Positions 60,731-64,000 of a DNA stretch of 64,000 nt are shown here, in pieces. This DNA is from Sipunculus nudus (taxonomy: Eukaryota; Annelida; Sipuncula; Golfingiida; Sipunculidae). The stretch covers positions 57,790,019 through 57,854,018 of the forward strand of contig CM049306.1 of the NCBI GenBank assembly GCA_026874595.1, given 5' to 3'. The notes under the pieces were generated by a model, which saw only the letters and a list, made by a program, of their open reading frames with translations, was not told where the DNA came from and ran no database searches. Each line of letters starts with the position of its first letter. The stretch's first letter is position 1. The position numbers were made by a program, and so were the translations under genes.

Positions 60731-61165
60731 AGGTGCCCAATCACCTATCCTTTGAAACAGAATACACGTGGTTTTGGCTTCCTCTGTGTATATTTTAATC
60801 ATCTAAGGGCAATTTGGTTGTGAAAAGTTCTTATAAGGCCTTCGTGAAGGATGTGTGACCTTGTTTATCAAAAACATGTTTTAAACACAGCAATGTTAAC
60901 AAACGGGAAAAACATGTAATTTAAGGTGGTAGTTTGCATTTATACGGAGGGAAAAAGGTCGCTTGTTGCAAGACTTGCTACCAGATGCCCTTGTTGAATC
61001 TATTTTTATAATTTTGGCGGGCCCCGGCCAACATATTATAAACACGTTGATATAAACAAAACAAGGGGCCTGCGTGCGGTGATATCCAGGGTTTCTGGCC
61101 TATTTTAATTAAGCTCCAAGGGATAACCTCTAGTTTATAAAGGTCAGATAGGTGATTGAGCCCCT
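60731..61165. mobile_element. 435-bp MITE flanked by TTAA
   Basis: The left end AGGTGCCCAATCACCTATC pairs with the right end, reverse complement AGGGGCTCAATCACCTATC: 17 of 19 bases match. TTAA directly abuts both ends (60727-60730 and 61166-61169), the target duplication of piggyBac-type elements. No coding capacity. Confidence 0.7.
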
Positions 61166-62348
61166 TTAAGATACAACATGACCAAAGGAACGACACCCAC
61201 AACAAATCAACGAGGAAGCCTGATTAGGAACCAAGTCGTCAGGTGTCGCTGTATGCATGACTATCAACTTTCATTACGTCCACATTTGCGGGGTATATGA
61301 CCACACATTCACAACGTTCCATTGTTTTACCATCAAATAGAAGAGTATAAAGCTTAATCTAAAATAAAATCTTGATATCTCATCCAAGTACATGTAAGCG
61401 ATTTTGTTATTAAATGAAGCAAGCCACATGTTTCTTTACTTATTTTCCTAATCGAGTGCGCTCTTAAAATACGCAGCTTATACTTAGAAGAAAGTCAGTC
61501 TCACATTTACAGCTGAAAAGTTCAGTTTATTTAATCAAATTTATTGTAATAAAAGATCTGTTGAAATCTGACCCGAAGAACTTATTTAATGAAAGACAGA
61601 TTATGTCATATAATAGATGAAACATGTATTTTGCTCTTATGCATCACGTTCAAAACACTTTGTTTTACGGGAGTGTTTACCCGAGTTTTAATGTTTGCTA
61701 GAGTGTGCATTTAATTGTATTTATAACATTTTAACAGCAACTTTTCATCTTGAGGCCGTCGCCGTGTAAAGATCGCTAAACATTTATAGCCTTGTCTATC
61801 ACTTGCCGTCCCTTGTTAAATGATATTTTATGGTTAAAACACGACTGTAGTTATAATTTACTAAGTACCAATAAAGTACCAAAAGTATTATACTTAATCG
61901 CGTACCGTATCAAGTAAATCGTTACCCTGACCTGCACAATGTTGGAGATATTTGCCTGTTACATTCTTACTTTTTGTAATTCGCTATTACCGAAAATAAC
62001 GAATAAAAAGTAAACCAAAGCGAGGGGCTTGAAGGTCGGTTTGACGACAGGAGTAAATACATTGATACAGCAATATGGGTCTAGAGACTTTTTTTTATAT
62101 TTATTTCCAACAAATTCTACACTCCGTTATACTACCTCAGCTAAGAGGTGAAGTTGGTCGGTTTGTCTGTTAGCGACTTAACGCAAAACGAATGAACAGA
62201 ATAAGTTTAAATTTTCAGAAGAGTTCGGGGAACACCCAGGAAAATCTATTAAATTTTAGAGGTAATCTTTACCACCAGCATGTGTTTTTTTTTATTTTTC
62301 ATTCAAAACCTATTCCATTGTGACATAGGCCGATTCTCTTCTCCACAG

Positions 62349-62471
62349 GTTCAGGCCGCCCATAGACAGGAATTAGGGCCAGTGCTTGCTCTGCAATTTT
62401 CTTTGAGAAGACGTGTTACTGAAGCTTGTTACCGTGTGCAAAGACGAACGTCTTCATTCCTGCGGGGTTGG
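62349..62471 (+). CDS. Candidate isolated exon of an unknown gene
   Basis: A 123-bp open segment (41 codons, phase 0 at both ends) between a good acceptor (TTCTCTTCTCCACAG) and donor (TTGG|GTAAGA). It would encode VQAAHRQELGPVLALQFSLR and then an Arg-rich stretch with CYRVQRRTSSFLRGW. It is more GC-rich than its surroundings. No homology recognised and no partner exon found, so this may be chance. Confidence 0.28.
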
Positions 62472-64000
62472 GTAAGATCCTCTTACACATTCAAGTCATT
62501 ATATGCAATATTTTATGGATATCGTTTGAGAAATGAGTAAATAGTATACGATGTAAAAATGATTTCGGATAAATAACTCAAAATACAACACTGCGTCGTA
62601 AGAAAAAAAATCTATTGTAGTGTTCCGTTGCTTATGACATAGGGCTGCTTAGGTAAGGTTATCAAAACAACACAGATACCAGCTTATAAAGCCCTCCCAG
62701 CCTCCGATGTTAGCGCATGGTATGTTTGGCAGTCCAGCATCCAAGACTCAGTGTTTACTCAAGAAAACGGAGGTGGGTGTCGCTGTGAAAATATATTGAA
62801 AATAAACAAATGCTATTGTTGCTTTGTGTGGATCAGGTCGCGAGCAACTGTGTTTGATTGCCAGCGGGAGCCGCCTCTTTTTAAACAATACTGGGTTTTT
62901 GACAAACAACTGCGCATGTGACCAATATACCCAACACATGAAAGAGATTACTATTTTCTCAACACATGGCTACGTCCTACACAAAGCCACTGTTCTGGGA
63001 TATACTTCCTAATTGTTTCCTGTCGCAAGTCTATTGTCTGGCTGGGCGGATTGCAACCTCTGGATCTGGGTTAGGACATCTGGAAATCTTTCCCCTCACT
63101 CGACTCTTTTGAACAAGGACATGGCTGATAGCCAAGGTTAATTTGTTCCTGCTAGCCTTCGCTGTTTTATTTCGTGTTTTCTTGGCTCACGTTAAACGCC
63201 ATTTTAATTCATGCACAAGAGATCTTTTGAAGTTTTGCTCACCTCCTTCTTTGCTGTCACTCTACTATGACATCTCGTAAAATGTAATACAAAGTAGCAT
63301 CATCAAAGACGAGGCCAGTCAGTACATTAACGCCTGAATGGGTCTGTGTAAGGATTCACATGTAGATCAGTTATTCTGGGAATCTTGGAAGACCGCTTGC
63401 TATATTGTCAAGGACTCTGAAATGCCCACCCTTGTGCGACTCCTTTGGCGATGTCAGCTGCAGGCATGTTTCAACCTCAACGTTTTGTTCAACTGTTCAC
63501 TTTTTAACATATAGTTGAAAGTCAATCAGCCTATTGATACAGCAATTCATTCGTGCCTGTCCCCTTAATTTGTTTACGTCCTAGCTAGAAGACATGGAGT
63601 ATAATTAATATTAACATGTTCAAACAAATTGTTCTCACAAATAATTATCTAATCATCTTAGTTAACCTACAGGAACTTAAATATAGTTATTTGTTTCAAG
63701 ATTACGGCGTAAGCCTTGGCCACGTAAATATACATGTAGGGTCAGCCCTATGTTCCCAGGGTAGCCTGTTCTATATATGTTTTGTTGTCTGCAATTACAC
63801 CACAGTAGCAGACATTGGTGTCAAGTGTAATAATAACAGGGTTTTGTTGTGTTTAGTAAGCACGAGCACACTCGAGCCCGCACAAGTGGAGGGTATTCAC
63901 AGAGAAGCAAAATAAAGTGGCAATAACCGTTAAGTTGTGGATTTCTGAAGTTGGAAATTCGTTCATTTAAAAAATTCAAAGTGGATTTTCTGCGTTATCA

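Larger units (their letters stand above)
54962..64000. other. Upstream flank of the proteoglycan-like gene; genes not resolved
   Basis: The missing 5' exons of the minus-strand gene should start here or beyond the window, but no donor site with an in-frame signal peptide was found. Contents: repeat fragments at 55.6, 56.4-56.7 and 57.06-57.9 kb, a TTAA-flanked MITE (60731-61165), and weak candidates at 55069-55207 (minus), 59762-60148 (plus) and 62349-62471 (plus). Confidence 0.45.

Noticed and set aside
1-64000. tRNA genes, rRNA, CRISPR arrays, prokaryotic operons or viral genes
   Set aside because: Looked for T-loop/anticodon patterns, short regular spacers and polymerase or capsid motifs; none were convincing in this intron-rich animal sequence.

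Overview
This window is animal genomic DNA. It is AT-rich, its genes are split by many GT-AG introns, and non-coding repeats greatly outnumber coding bases. The repeat vocabulary (ends with GGAC-type runs, paired AGCTCAG/CTGAGCT hairpins, 120-150 bp tandem units carrying 'aaggtcatgacc' or 'aggtcaaaggtca' strings, short 'gtggcgccacc' units) is what I associate with marine bivalve molluscs. That taxonomic placement is inference. The protein homologies only establish a metazoan.

Three protein genes can be assembled. (1) Minus strand, 3208-19371: a complete 10-coding-exon SLC41A-type Mg2+ transporter, 516 aa, every intron phase consistent, with both MgtE half-domains. (2) Plus strand, 29266-36652: a four-exon NOPCHAP1 (C12orf45) homologue, 191 aa, a small acidic chaperone of box C/D snoRNP assembly. 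It diverges from SLC41A across about 10 kb of repeat-rich intergenic DNA. (3) Minus strand, 47822-54961: the last five exons of a gene I do not recognise. It encodes a Ser-Gly-rich acidic segment of glycosaminoglycan-attachment type, a Pro/Thr/Glu tandem-repeat stalk and a C-terminal beta-rich domain that faintly recalls the von Willebrand D / inter-alpha-inhibitor C-terminal folds. Its 5' exons were not found.

Repeats explain most of the rest. 1-3207 is the 3' flank of SLC41A. Introns of SLC41A hold a Helitron-like element with a second copy nested in it (6793-9983), a CpG-richer TA-flanked terminal-inverted-repeat element (10396-11472) and roughly 485-bp tandem repeats (13.1-14.1 kb). 19.5-29.2 kb is intergenic and contains a 2.5 kb TA-flanked inverted-repeat element (21777-24272) and TA microsatellites. 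NOPCHAP1 intron 1 carries two copies of one transposon; intron 3 carries tandem units with nuclear-receptor DR1-like sites. 36.7-47.7 kb is intergenic, with an inverted copy of the Helitron-like element (38092-40724) and several tandem arrays. 55-64 kb has a 435-bp TTAA-flanked MITE and only weak gene candidates.

The three genes show no sign of working together; this is ordinary eukaryotic gene neighbourhood, not an operon-like system. The most unusual coding object is the proteoglycan-like gene; the most informative structural object is the nested Helitron-like insertion, whose empty site is preserved in the inverted copy. No tRNA, rRNA, CRISPR or viral gene was recognised.
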